Source: Bacteroidales bacterium
GTDB taxonomy: Bacteria; Bacteroidota; Bacteroidia; Bacteroidales; UBA932
NCBI GenBank assembly: GCA_017439305.1
Contig: JAFSJK010000018.1
Location: 21,777 to 85,776, forward strand
Length of the DNA: 64,000 bases
Direction: 5' to 3'
The notes beneath the pieces were generated by a model, which saw only the letters and a list, made by a program, of their open reading frames with translations, had not been told where the DNA came from and searched no databases. Positions within the stretch are counted from its first letter, which is position 1. Every line of letters begins with the position of its first letter. Positions 46,496 to 55,769 of the stretch are shown here, one piece after another. Made by a program: the position numbers and the translations under genes.

Positions 46496-47665
46496 TTGAA
46501 CGCGAGCAAATCCATATTCCGCTTTCTGGGGGCAGCCCTTCTGACGGTGCTGTCCCTCGGAACGGTGTCTTGCGAAAAGGAAGAGCCGGTGACACCGGCC
46601 CCTGTCCTGAAGCTGGCCAAAACCCAGGTCGGCAGCGGGAAGGGCAGCCAGTTCATCGAGGTGCAGGCAATCGGTCCCTGGACCCTCTCCACGGAGGCTT
46701 CTTGGGTCCGGTTCACCCCCGCCTCCGGTTCGGGCGACAATGCGGCCGTTTCCCTCACTTATGAGGCGAATCCGGACGACAAGGCCCGGTCGGCGTCCAT
46801 CACCCTTTCCTGCGGCGACAGAAAGACCGTCGCCACGCTTCGGCAGAACGCTCCTTCCGAGGATCCGCAGCCGGAAGTGGATGGAGGCTCTTCCACCAAG
46901 CGCCGCTGGCTGGAACTGCCCGAGACCCGGGATAACGATGGCCTGTATTTCTATACACACGATATGACCGTCGGTGCCAAGACGATCCGGAACTATTCCT
47001 TCTACTGGGATGAAAAGGCTCTTGTGGCCCATTGGGTGGCCTATCCGCTGAATACGGCCCTCCGGGGAAGCGGCAGCCGTTTCGATGCCTGGGGCCTGGA
47101 CCCCCTGCTTCCCGCTTCGAAGCAGCCGACGGTCACGTCGACCTTCCGGGGAGGCTGGACCCGCGGGCATCAGATCCCTTCGGCCGACCGGCTGAACCGT
47201 GCCGCCAACGAGGCTACCTTCTACGGGACCAACATGACCCCGCAGGAATACAACTTCAACGGCGAGATCTGGGCCCGGCTGGAAGGTTCGGTCCGCGGAT
47301 GGGCTTCCCGCTGCGATACCTTGTACGTGGTTACGGGATGTGTCGTGGAAGGCAGCACGGAGACGGCCCGCGACGTGGACGGGAAAGTCATCAAGGTCCC
47401 CGTGTCCTATTACAAGGCCGTGCTTGCCTACAACAAGTCGAACGCGGCGAACGGAGGATACCGGGGGTGCGCAGTCCTGTTGAATCATGACAAGGCGCTT
47501 GCAGGCCAGACGGTAACGAAGACCCATCCTTCCGTGATGTCCATCCGCGCCTTGGAAGAGAAACTGGGTATCAACCTGTTCGTGAACCTGCCCGAGGCCG
47601 TGGGAGCATCTGCAGCCGAAGCCATTGAGACGGAGAATCCTGCCGGCGTCAGCTGGTGGTGGTAA
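46496..47665 (+). CDS. secreted DNA/RNA non-specific endonuclease (NUC1 family) lipoprotein
   Basis: A 389-residue predicted lipoprotein (lipobox SLGTVSCEK) starting with TTG; no in-frame ATG lies at a suitable place. A BACON-like domain (WTLSTEASWVRFTPASGSGD) covers about residues 40-125. The C-terminal nuclease domain has TRGHQIPSADRLNRAANEAT near residue 222, containing the general-base histidine of the RGH motif, and NMTPQEYNFNGEIWARLE with the Mg-binding asparagine. It would cut DNA or RNA at the cell surface or outside the cell. It starts 21 bp after the OB-repeat lipoprotein. Confidence 0.88.
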   Translation: MNASKSIFRFLGAALLTVLSLGTVSCEKEEPVTPAPVLKLAKTQVGSGKGSQFIEVQAIGPWTLSTEASWVRFTPASGSGDNAAVSLTYEANPDDKARSASITLSCGDRKTVATLRQNAPSEDPQPEVDGGSSTKRRWLELPETRDNDGLYFYTHDMTVGAKTIRNYSFYWDEKALVAHWVAYPLNTALRGSGSRFDAWGLDPLLPASKQPTVTSTFRGGWTRGHQIPSADRLNRAANEATFYGTNMTPQEYNFNGEIWARLEGSVRGWASRCDTLYVVTGCVVEGSTETARDVDGKVIKVPVSYYKAVLAYNKSNAANGGYRGCAVLLNHDKALAGQTVTKTHPSVMSIRALEEKLGINLFVNLPEAVGASAAEAIETENPAGVSWWW

Positions 47666-47682
47666 TACAAAATATTCAGATT

Positions 47683-48753
47683 ATGAAAAGATTGATCTAT
47701 ACCCTTGCGATCCTTCTGGTCCTGGCGCCGGCTTCGGCCTCCGCCCAGGGAAAGAAGAGCTATGTGATCGGTTTCTACAACCTGGAGAACCTCTTCGACA
47801 CCTACCACGACGAGGGAAAGAACGACTACGAGTATCTCCCCGACGGGGCGAACGAGTGGACCGACTTCAAATACGAGAAGAAACTCGCCAACATGGCCCG
47901 GGTCATCCGGGCGATGCGGGATGAGAACAAGGCCTATCACGCCATCCTCGGTGTCTCCGAAATCGAGAACCGCCACGTCCTGGAGGACCTGGTGATCGAG
48001 CCGGCCATCGCCGATGCGCATTATCAGATTGTCCATTACGACGGCCCGGACCGCCGTGGCGTGGATGTGGCCCTGCTGTACAGGCCCGAACTGTTCACGG
48101 TCCTGGAATCCAAGGCCATTACCTTCAACTTCGACAGCACCCTTGATTTCGGGATGACCCAGGAAGAGCAGGACGCTTTCCGCACCCGTGACATCCTGAT
48201 GGTCCGCGGCTTGCTGGGCGGTGAAATGTTCGCCTTCTTCGTGGCTCACCTTCCTTCCCGTCTGGGTGAAAAGAGCGGAGCCCTCCGTTCCCGGGGTGGT
48301 GAGATCATGTACGAGGAGAGCATGCGTCTGATGCGGGAGTTCCCCGGCATCAAGATCGTGGCCATGGGCGACATGAACGACAATCCCACCGACGACAGCA
48401 TGTTTGTATACATGCACGGCCGTGAAAAGCCGGAACAGGTGGGTCCCGACGATTTCTTCTCTCCTTTCGTGTCCATGCTCAAGGCGGGATACAGTTCCCT
48501 GTATTACCGGGGCGAGAACAACATCTATGACATCCTGGTTGTGAACGAACGGCTTCTCAATGCCCCGAAGGGGACGCTGAAGATCCAGCCGATCGTCCGG
48601 AACAAGTACTATGCACGCATCTTCCAGCAGCCGTTCATGACCCAGCAGGAAGGCCAGTACGCCGGCCAGCCGTTCCGCACTTTCTCGAACGGCGCCTTCG
48701 TCGGCGGCTACAGCGACCACTATCCGACCTATATCATCGTAAGTAACAAGTAA
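47683..48753 (+). CDS. secreted endonuclease/exonuclease/phosphatase-family protein
   Basis: A 356-residue exported protein (signal peptide ending APASASAQ) with the DNase I-like EEP fold: FYNLENLFDTYHDEGKND, LGVSEIENRHVLEDL with the metal-binding Glu, MGDMNDNPTDDSM and GGYSDHYPTYI with the catalytic Asp-His. Starts at 47683; upstream alternatives would lack the signal peptide. With the preceding NUC1 nuclease it suggests stepwise breakdown of extracellular nucleic acid; a phosphodiesterase of other substrates is possible. Confidence 0.87.
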   Translation: MKRLIYTLAILLVLAPASASAQGKKSYVIGFYNLENLFDTYHDEGKNDYEYLPDGANEWTDFKYEKKLANMARVIRAMRDENKAYHAILGVSEIENRHVLEDLVIEPAIADAHYQIVHYDGPDRRGVDVALLYRPELFTVLESKAITFNFDSTLDFGMTQEEQDAFRTRDILMVRGLLGGEMFAFFVAHLPSRLGEKSGALRSRGGEIMYEESMRLMREFPGIKIVAMGDMNDNPTDDSMFVYMHGREKPEQVGPDDFFSPFVSMLKAGYSSLYYRGENNIYDILVVNERLLNAPKGTLKIQPIVRNKYYARIFQQPFMTQQEGQYAGQPFRTFSNGAFVGGYSDHYPTYIIVSNK

Positions 48754-48761
48754 CCTCAGAT

Positions 48762-51656
48762 ATGACGAAGAAACTAACCTTAGCGCTGGCCGCCGTCCTG
48801 TGTGCCCTGGGCCTTTCCGCCCAGACATTCACGGGCGGAGTCAAGGGAACGGTCGTGAGCCGTTCCGACAGGACGCCGGTCGCCGGTGCCGCCCTCGAGT
48901 TGTATCAGGGGACGGAACTCGTCGCAACGGTCACGGCCGACGAGACCGGACAGTTCCTGATCCCCGACCTCGACAACGGCATCTACGACCTGGTCATCCG
49001 GGCGCAGGATTTCCTGGAGACGCGCGTCAACGTCACCGTCAACGACGGCTATGTCAAGAACATGTTCAACCTCTCCCTGACCCGGGGAGCGGTCGTCAGC
49101 GAGGTGGATATCGACAACCTCGTGGAGTTCGACATGGACGACACGGGGTACAGCGATTCCCCGACGGTCCTGTTCGGCCAGAACGACGTGTTCAACAACA
49201 TGGCGGGCTATAACTTCAGCTCGGTCCGGTACCGGGTGAGGGGTTATTCCTCGGAAAGCCAGGACGTGTACCTCGCAGGTGTCAAGATGAACGATGCCAT
49301 CACCGGTTATTCCCCGTTCTCGCTGTGGAGCGGCCTCAACGAGGCCACCCGCACGAAGTATACGGTGAACGGAGCCGAGATTTCGGACTACGGCATCGGC
49401 GGCTACAACGGTCTCACCAACCTTCCGGTCAACGCCCTTTCCGTCCGCAAGGGATGGCGGGGGAGCGTGCTCACCAACAGCCAGCTGTACCGGCTGCGCC
49501 TGATGCTGACCTACGCCTCCGGTCCCCAGGACAACGGCTGGTCCTACGCGTTCAACGTGTCGGCCCGCCTGGGCGGAAACGACTGGATCAAGGGTGTTTA
49601 CTACCGTTCTTTCGCCTACTATGCCGCTGTGGAGAAGCAGTTCAACGACACCCACAAGCTCGGAGCCGTCTTCATGGGAACTCCGGGAGAAAGGGGCGCC
49701 CAGAACTCTTCCACGCAGGAGGTGTATGACCTGATGGGCGACAACATGTACAACTCCAACTGGGGTTATCAGAACGGAAAGGTCCGCAACTCCCGCATCC
49801 GCAGGACCCACGAGCCCATTGCCATCCTCAAGTACGATTTCACCCCGTCCCAGGCGTTCAACGCCGCGGCGACGGTCCTGTATCGCTTCGGCAAGAACGG
49901 CTACACGGCCCTCGACTGGTACGACGCCCAGGACCCGCGTCCGGACTACTACCGCAACCTGCCCAGCTATTTCTTCATGGACGACGACGATTACAACCGC
50001 GACAACGGAATGAAGGCTGCCTGGGCCCAGGAGGCTTGGGCACAGGACCGTCCCGATTACGCCCATGTGAACTGGGCGCGTCTGTACGCCGTGAACAAGC
50101 TGAACATCGAGGATGGCGAGCGCCGTTCCAAGTATGCCCTCCAGGAGCGCCGGGTGGACCAGCGCGACCTCAACTTCGCCCTGAATTTCAAGTGGCGTCC
50201 GTTCCGCTGGCTGACTGTGACCGGCGGCGGTGATGCGAAGATCAACCGGACCGAGTACTACCAGAAGATGGACGACCTGCTGGGTGGTGACTACTTCTAC
50301 AATATGGACTCCTTTGCCGAGCGTGATTACGCCGCTTTCCCGTACATGACCCAGAACGACCTGGCCTACTGGATGGCGAACGGTCACGCCCAGAAGATCC
50401 GGGTGGGAGACAAGTACGGCTACGACTATTACGCAAACGTGCGGAAATGGAACGGCTGGTTGTCCGGAAGACTGAACCTGGGACCGTTCGAACTCTCTGC
50501 CGGCGGCCGGGTGGGCCGCACCTCCTTCTGGCGTCACGGCCTGAACCGCAAGGGTTTGTTCCCGGGCGTGAACGACGACGGCACCCCGTTCGTCATCGAC
50601 GACCAGGAAGTGACCACCTATGACGAGAACGGCGATCCCATCAGCTCTTATGGCAAGTCCAAGGTCGCGTCGTTCCTGACCTATGCCGGCAAGGTGAACC
50701 TGAACTACGTCCTGCCGGGCGGTCACCGTTTCTATGCCAATGCCGGTTATTTCAACGACGCCCCGAACTTCAACCAGTCCTTCATGTCCCCGCGTACGCG
50801 CAACCAGCTGGCTCCGGGCCTGACGACCGTCAAGACCCTGACCGGTGACATCAACTACCAGGTTTCGTCCAACGGGTACAATTTCCGGATTACCGGTTAT
50901 TACACCGACATCATGGACCAGGCCAAGGTGATGAGCTTCTATGACGACAGCCAGAACTCCTTCACCAACTTCGCGCTGACCGGCATCGACGAGCGGCACG
51001 TGGGCATGGAGATGGGCTTCAAGATCCCCACCGACTTCCCGAACCTGGCCCTGCAGGGCGTGATCGGCTATGGCGAGTACTACTACACTTCCAATCCGAC
51101 GATGTATCAGACCATCGACAACAGCGCAAGCATTGTCGAGGACACCTACGGAGTCGTGATCCCGTACTGGAAGAGCCATCCTGACGTGGACGGCCGCATC
51201 ATCCGCCACTATGTGGAATCCACTCCGCAGTTGGCCGTGAGCCTGGGTCTCGCCTGGAACTGGAACTACTGGTTCGTGGATGCCGACATCGACTATTTCG
51301 CACACTCCTACCTGTCGATGAACCCGCTCTACCGGACGGACTTCGCGACAGCCGGTCCCGACCGCGAGGTCACGCCTTTCGAGGTCGTGTACATGTGCGA
51401 ACAGGAGAAGTTCGATCCCGCCTGGCTCCTGAACGTTTCCGTGGGCAAGTCCTGGTACATCCAGCGGAAGTACCAGCTCGGCTTCTCGCTGAATGCGAAG
51501 AACCTGCTGAACAACACCTGGGTGAAGACCGGCGGTTATGAGCAGACCCGCATCGTGAAGAACACCGTGTCGAAGTCGATGTTCTACCGTTTCGACTCGA
51601 AGTATTTCTACATGAGCGGCTTCAATTACATGTTGAACATCTATTTCCGTTTCTAA
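48762..51656 (+). CDS. TonB-dependent receptor (3)
   Basis: A 964-residue outer-membrane receptor. Signal peptide to ALGLSAQ, a carboxypeptidase-regulatory domain (GTVVSRSDRTPVAGAALELY), plug region with YRVRGYSSESQDVYLAGVKM and GGYNGLTNLPVN, and a barrel ending NYMLNIYFRF. It is a different subfamily from the two Oar-like receptors and sits between the EEP nuclease (8 bp gap) and a DUF5689 lipoprotein (4 bp gap), making import of the nuclease products its likely job. Confidence 0.87.
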   Translation: MTKKLTLALAAVLCALGLSAQTFTGGVKGTVVSRSDRTPVAGAALELYQGTELVATVTADETGQFLIPDLDNGIYDLVIRAQDFLETRVNVTVNDGYVKNMFNLSLTRGAVVSEVDIDNLVEFDMDDTGYSDSPTVLFGQNDVFNNMAGYNFSSVRYRVRGYSSESQDVYLAGVKMNDAITGYSPFSLWSGLNEATRTKYTVNGAEISDYGIGGYNGLTNLPVNALSVRKGWRGSVLTNSQLYRLRLMLTYASGPQDNGWSYAFNVSARLGGNDWIKGVYYRSFAYYAAVEKQFNDTHKLGAVFMGTPGERGAQNSSTQEVYDLMGDNMYNSNWGYQNGKVRNSRIRRTHEPIAILKYDFTPSQAFNAAATVLYRFGKNGYTALDWYDAQDPRPDYYRNLPSYFFMDDDDYNRDNGMKAAWAQEAWAQDRPDYAHVNWARLYAVNKLNIEDGERRSKYALQERRVDQRDLNFALNFKWRPFRWLTVTGGGDAKINRTEYYQKMDDLLGGDYFYNMDSFAERDYAAFPYMTQNDLAYWMANGHAQKIRVGDKYGYDYYANVRKWNGWLSGRLNLGPFELSAGGRVGRTSFWRHGLNRKGLFPGVNDDGTPFVIDDQEVTTYDENGDPISSYGKSKVASFLTYAGKVNLNYVLPGGHRFYANAGYFNDAPNFNQSFMSPRTRNQLAPGLTTVKTLTGDINYQVSSNGYNFRITGYYTDIMDQAKVMSFYDDSQNSFTNFALTGIDERHVGMEMGFKIPTDFPNLALQGVIGYGEYYYTSNPTMYQTIDNSASIVEDTYGVVIPYWKSHPDVDGRIIRHYVESTPQLAVSLGLAWNWNYWFVDADIDYFAHSYLSMNPLYRTDFATAGPDREVTPFEVVYMCEQEKFDPAWLLNVSVGKSWYIQRKYQLGFSLNAKNLLNNTWVKTGGYEQTRIVKNTVSKSMFYRFDSKYFYMSGFNYMLNIYFRF

Positions 51657-51660
51657 GGCC

Positions 51661-52755
51661 ATGAGAAAGCATATTCTGATTGTTGCGGCTGCCGCCCTTT
51701 CCCTTGCTTCCTGCGAGGAATGGGAACCGGTATTCACCGGATCCTACGGCGACGTCTATATGTATGAGCCCGCGAAGCTGGAAGTGACGTCCACCATCGC
51801 CCACCTCAAGGATCTCTACGAAAAGAACGGTGCCCTCAAGATCGAGGACGACGACATGGTCATCGCCGGAAAGGTGATTTCCGACGACCATTCCGGCAAT
51901 ATCTACCGCGAACTGTACATCCAGGACGAGACCGGCGTGATCAGCGTCAAGATCGGCCTCTCCTCCCTGTACAGCGACTATAAGCTGGGACAGACCGTCT
52001 ATGTCCGCTGCGGCGGACTCACCATCGGCCAGTACAACGGCATGCCGCAGCTGGGCGTGGAGGATCCTTCCGGCGAGTATGAGACGGCTTATCTGGATAA
52101 CCGGTATCTGATTGATACCCACGTCATCCGCGGCGCCTGGGGCGATCCCGTCCCGCCGCGTCATGTGACCGAGGCGGAACTGAACGAGGCCTTGAAGGTG
52201 GGTTATTCCCACGATATCTGGGGCCAGCTCGTCACCATCAACGACCTCCAGTATGGCGCCAAGGGCAGCTATGCCTCCGACCATTTCAAGCGGATCTTCA
52301 TCCTCCTGTACGTGGATCCCTACAAGGACAAGAAATCGTCGACCAACCGCGTTTTCTGTTCGTCCGAGACCTATGGGGTCACGACCTGGGCGATGTCCAA
52401 GAACAAGTTCCTGGAGTATCTGGATGCGGGTTGCTTTGACCAGTGCGGCACCTCTGACAAGGGGATGAACGATGTCTTCGACGAGCAGACGGGCCTTACC
52501 GTCAAGCAGAGCCTCCGGGCCAATGCGACGGCGGTGACGACCAGCCAGTACTTCCATCTGCCCGACGGCCTTCCGGTCCAGATCCGCACCAGCGGCTTCG
52601 CCAAGTTCGCGGATACGGAGATCGATCCGGCCATCCTCGGCCATTCGGATGCGGAGGACGGCGCCAAGTGTTCCGCGACCGGCATCATCACCGTGTATAA
52701 CGGCGCGGTCCAGCTCGCCCTCGTGGACGAGAACAGCGTCAAAATCCAGAAATGA
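51661..52755 (+). CDS. DUF5689 OB-fold lipoprotein
   Basis: A 364-residue lipoprotein (lipobox SLASCEE) with an N-terminal DUF5689/OB region: MVIAGKVISDDHSGNIYREL then LYIQDETGVISVKIGLSSLY near residues 60-105. A second similar segment follows near residues 175-210 (IWGQLVTINDLQYGAKG) and the C-terminal part (TSQYFHLPDGLPVQIRTSGF) is less clear. Such proteins often accompany TonB receptors and may take the SusD-like role of surface ligand capture. It overlaps the next gene by four bases. Confidence 0.8.
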   Translation: MRKHILIVAAAALSLASCEEWEPVFTGSYGDVYMYEPAKLEVTSTIAHLKDLYEKNGALKIEDDDMVIAGKVISDDHSGNIYRELYIQDETGVISVKIGLSSLYSDYKLGQTVYVRCGGLTIGQYNGMPQLGVEDPSGEYETAYLDNRYLIDTHVIRGAWGDPVPPRHVTEAELNEALKVGYSHDIWGQLVTINDLQYGAKGSYASDHFKRIFILLYVDPYKDKKSSTNRVFCSSETYGVTTWAMSKNKFLEYLDAGCFDQCGTSDKGMNDVFDEQTGLTVKQSLRANATAVTTSQYFHLPDGLPVQIRTSGFAKFADTEIDPAILGHSDAEDGAKCSATGIITVYNGAVQLALVDENSVKIQK

Positions 52756-54749
52756 AGATGAAAAGAATCCTCTTGTTTGCCATGGCATTAGCGATGACTG
52801 CCTGCGGCCCCAAGGCCGGTAAGATTTTCAGCGAAACGTGGGACACCCCGTATGGGACGGCTCCTTTCAGCAAGATTTCCGTGGAGGACTATGTGCCTGC
52901 CATCAAGGCCGGCATCGAGGCCCAGAAGGCCGAAATCCGCGCGATCGTGGAGACCCCGGACGCTCCCACCTTCGAGAATACGATTGCCGCCTATGAGCGC
53001 TCCGGCGAGCTTCTTGCGAAGGCTTCGGGCGTGTTCTTCAACCTTTCCGAATCCGACTCCACCCCTGCGATCCAGCAGATCGAGGAGGAACTGACCCCGA
53101 TCCTGGCGGCGGCCGATGACGAGATCTTCATGGACGCTGCCTTCTTCGCCCGGGTCAAGGCCGTGTATGAGAACATGGACGGCCTGACCCGCGAGCAGCA
53201 GATGGTCACGAAGAAACTCTATGACCGGTTTGTCCGCAACGGCGTGGATTTGGACGAGGCGGGGAAAGCCCGTTTTGCGGAGATCAACAGCCGTCTGGCC
53301 GTCCTGAGCCAGAAGTTCGGCCAGAACCTCCTGGCGGAGAACAACGCCTTCCGCGACGCCATCGGCGTGACGGTATCCGAATATCCGACCTTCATGACTA
53401 CCTGCGAAGACCGCGCCCTGCGGGAGAAGGCGTTCAAGGCCTACTCCAACCGCTGCAACAACGGGGGAGAGCACGACAACAACGCCATCGTCCTGGAAAT
53501 CATGAAGCTCCGTACGGAGAAGGCCAACCTGCTGGGTTACAAGACTTCCGCCGAATACCTCCTCGCCGACAAGATGGCCGGCGACCCGGAGACGGTGGAT
53601 GCCTTCCTGAAGCCCATCATGGATGCGTCGATGCGCAAGGCCCGCGAGGAGATGGCCGACATGGAGGCCGTCGCCGGACACGAGATCGAGCCTTGGGACT
53701 GGTTCTACTATGCGGAAAAGGTCCGTGCCTTGAAGTATGACCTGGACGAGTCTGTCACGAAGCCGTATTTCTCGGCCGACAGCGTCTCCAAGGGAGTCTT
53801 CCACGCCGCCGAGAAGGTTTACGGCATCCACATCGAGCCCGCGCCCGAGGTGGAGGTGTACAACCCGGTCGTGAAAGCCTTCAAGCTTACGGATGGCGAC
53901 GGTTCCCTCCTCGGAATCTTCTATCAGGACTGGTTCACCCGCGACACCAAGCGCGGAGGTGCCTGGATGAACAATTTCCGGGACCAGTACGTCATCGACG
54001 GCGTGGAAACCCGGCCGGTCATCGTGAATGTTTGCAACTTCCCGCCGCCCACGGAGGAAGTTCCGTCCATGCTTTCCATCGACCAGGTGCAGACGGCCTT
54101 CCACGAGTTCGGACACGCCTTGCACGGCTTCCTGACCCAGTGCAACTACCGCGACGTCAGCGGCACCTCCGTGACCCGCGACTTCGTGGAGATGTTCTCC
54201 CAGTTCAATGAGAATTTCGCCTTCCAGCCGGAGATTCTCTCCGTCTACGCCCACGACTACCGCACGGGCGAACCCATCCCGGATGCGCTTGTGGAGAAGA
54301 TCGGCAACTCGCTGAAATTCAACCAGGGATTCACGACCGGCGAACTGTGCGCCGCCTCCATCCTGGACATGAAGTGGCACGAACTCACGCTGGACGACCT
54401 GGCCAACTTCACGGATGCGCAGTCCATCCGGGATTTCGAGACGAAGGTATGCGGTGAAATGGGCCTGATCGACGAGATCATCCCGCGCTACCGCACGACC
54501 TACTTCAACCACATCTTCAACAGCGGTTACAGCGCCGGTTACTACAGCTACCTGTGGTCCGAGGTGCTGGACGTGGATGCCTGGGAGAAGTTCGAGAAGG
54601 ACGGTGTCTTCAATCCGGCGACGGCAAAGGCTTTCCGCCAGACGTTCCTCGAGAGAGGCGGTTCCGAAGAACCGATGACCCTGTTCCGCAGTTTCCGCGG
54701 GGCCGATCCCGATCCGGCGGCCCTGCTTCGTTCCCGCGGACTGGAATAA
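52752..54749 (+). CDS. M3-family metallopeptidase (Dcp/oligopeptidase A-like) lipoprotein
   Basis: A 665-residue zinc peptidase with a lipoprotein-type signal (MALAMTACGPK). The catalytic motif FHEFGHALHG lies near residue 452 and the third zinc ligand in RDFVEMFSQFNENF near residue 480. The M3 fold is otherwise full length (QLNFxx-type C-terminus YSAGYYSYLWSEVL). Members cut oligopeptides, usually as dipeptidyl carboxypeptidases. It is last in the operon; its stop lies 3 bp from the convergent manA stop. Confidence 0.92.
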   Translation: MKMKRILLFAMALAMTACGPKAGKIFSETWDTPYGTAPFSKISVEDYVPAIKAGIEAQKAEIRAIVETPDAPTFENTIAAYERSGELLAKASGVFFNLSESDSTPAIQQIEEELTPILAAADDEIFMDAAFFARVKAVYENMDGLTREQQMVTKKLYDRFVRNGVDLDEAGKARFAEINSRLAVLSQKFGQNLLAENNAFRDAIGVTVSEYPTFMTTCEDRALREKAFKAYSNRCNNGGEHDNNAIVLEIMKLRTEKANLLGYKTSAEYLLADKMAGDPETVDAFLKPIMDASMRKAREEMADMEAVAGHEIEPWDWFYYAEKVRALKYDLDESVTKPYFSADSVSKGVFHAAEKVYGIHIEPAPEVEVYNPVVKAFKLTDGDGSLLGIFYQDWFTRDTKRGGAWMNNFRDQYVIDGVETRPVIVNVCNFPPPTEEVPSMLSIDQVQTAFHEFGHALHGFLTQCNYRDVSGTSVTRDFVEMFSQFNENFAFQPEILSVYAHDYRTGEPIPDALVEKIGNSLKFNQGFTTGELCAASILDMKWHELTLDDLANFTDAQSIRDFETKVCGEMGLIDEIIPRYRTTYFNHIFNSGYSAGYYSYLWSEVLDVDAWEKFEKDGVFNPATAKAFRQTFLERGGSEEPMTLFRSFRGADPDPAALLRSRGLE

Positions 54750-54752
54750 CCG

Positions 54753-55769
54753 TCAGCGGATATAGCTCGTCAGAACCTTCATCCCTTCTTCGGAGGGGGT
54801 GAAGGTTACGTTTTGTGACGTGGCGGGAATGAGGACGGTCTCTCCTTGGTGAAGGTCGATGAGATGCCCTTTGGTGGGGCCGCGCCGTCCTTCTTCATCG
54901 TAGACGGGCTCGGCATCCGTGAGCGTTCCGTGACCGGAAAGGCACATGACCACGAGGAAGGAATCAATGTCTGCAAGGTCTTTCCGGACGGTCTTGTCCA
55001 GGTCGTAGAGGCTGGTCGTGAAATACCGGCAGGAAATCAGTTCGATTTCGGCATCCTTGACAGGGGTGTAGGGCGTCCGGTAGTCCGGATAGACTTTGTA
55101 GTCAATGGCTTCCTTCGCCAGTTCCGTGTGGAGCTCGCGCGGTTTGCCATCCAGACCGGGGCGGTTGTAATCAAAGATGCGGTAGGTAAGGTCGGAAGTC
55201 TGCTGGATTTCGGCGATGAAGCAGCCGCTGCAGATGGCGTGGATGCGTCCGGCGGGAAGGAAGAACACATCGCCGGGATGCACGTCGTGCCGGGCCAGCA
55301 CGTCGGTGATGGTCCCGTCGGCGATATGCTTCTCGTATCCTTCGGGGGTCAGTTCCTGCGTCAGGCCCGAATAGAGGCAGGCGCCGGGATCGGCCGCGAC
55401 GACATACCACATCTCGGTCTTTCCGTTGGGCTGCCCGTGCCGGCGCAGGGCCATGGCATCGTCGGGGTGGACCTGGATGGACAGGTCATCCCGCGCGTCG
55501 ATGAACTTGATGAGGAGGGGGAACTCGTCGCCTTTCCAGGCGTAAACGTGTTCTCCCACGAGCTTTCCCTTGTACTCCTTCACCAGGTCGGTAACGGTCC
55601 TGCCGCGCAGGGCGCCGTTCACCACGGCGGTCTCATGCTCTCCGACGCCGGACAGTTCCCAGCTTTCGCCGATATGGTCCAGTTCGGTTTCAATTCCCTT
55701 GTAGCGGGCTATCTTCTGTCCTCCCCAGACCATCGTCCGGAGAAAGGGCTCAAATTTCAGTGGATACAT
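54753..55769 (-). CDS. manA: mannose-6-phosphate isomerase, class I
   Basis: Interconverts mannose-6-phosphate and fructose-6-phosphate, feeding mannose into glycolysis. The 338 residues show the zinc and active-site motifs SIQVHPDDAMA near residue 95, GKTEMWYVV near residue 114 and PAGRIHAICSGCFIAEIQQT near residue 172. It overlaps the 3' end of the ROK kinase by 20 bp and is last in the mannoside operon, so it completes the pathway from released mannose. Confidence 0.95.
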   Translation of the reverse strand: MYPLKFEPFLRTMVWGGQKIARYKGIETELDHIGESWELSGVGEHETAVVNGALRGRTVTDLVKEYKGKLVGEHVYAWKGDEFPLLIKFIDARDDLSIQVHPDDAMALRRHGQPNGKTEMWYVVAADPGACLYSGLTQELTPEGYEKHIADGTITDVLARHDVHPGDVFFLPAGRIHAICSGCFIAEIQQTSDLTYRIFDYNRPGLDGKPRELHTELAKEAIDYKVYPDYRTPYTPVKDAEIELISCRYFTTSLYDLDKTVRKDLADIDSFLVVMCLSGHGTLTDAEPVYDEEGRRGPTKGHLIDLHQGETVLIPATSQNVTFTPSEEGMKVLTSYIR

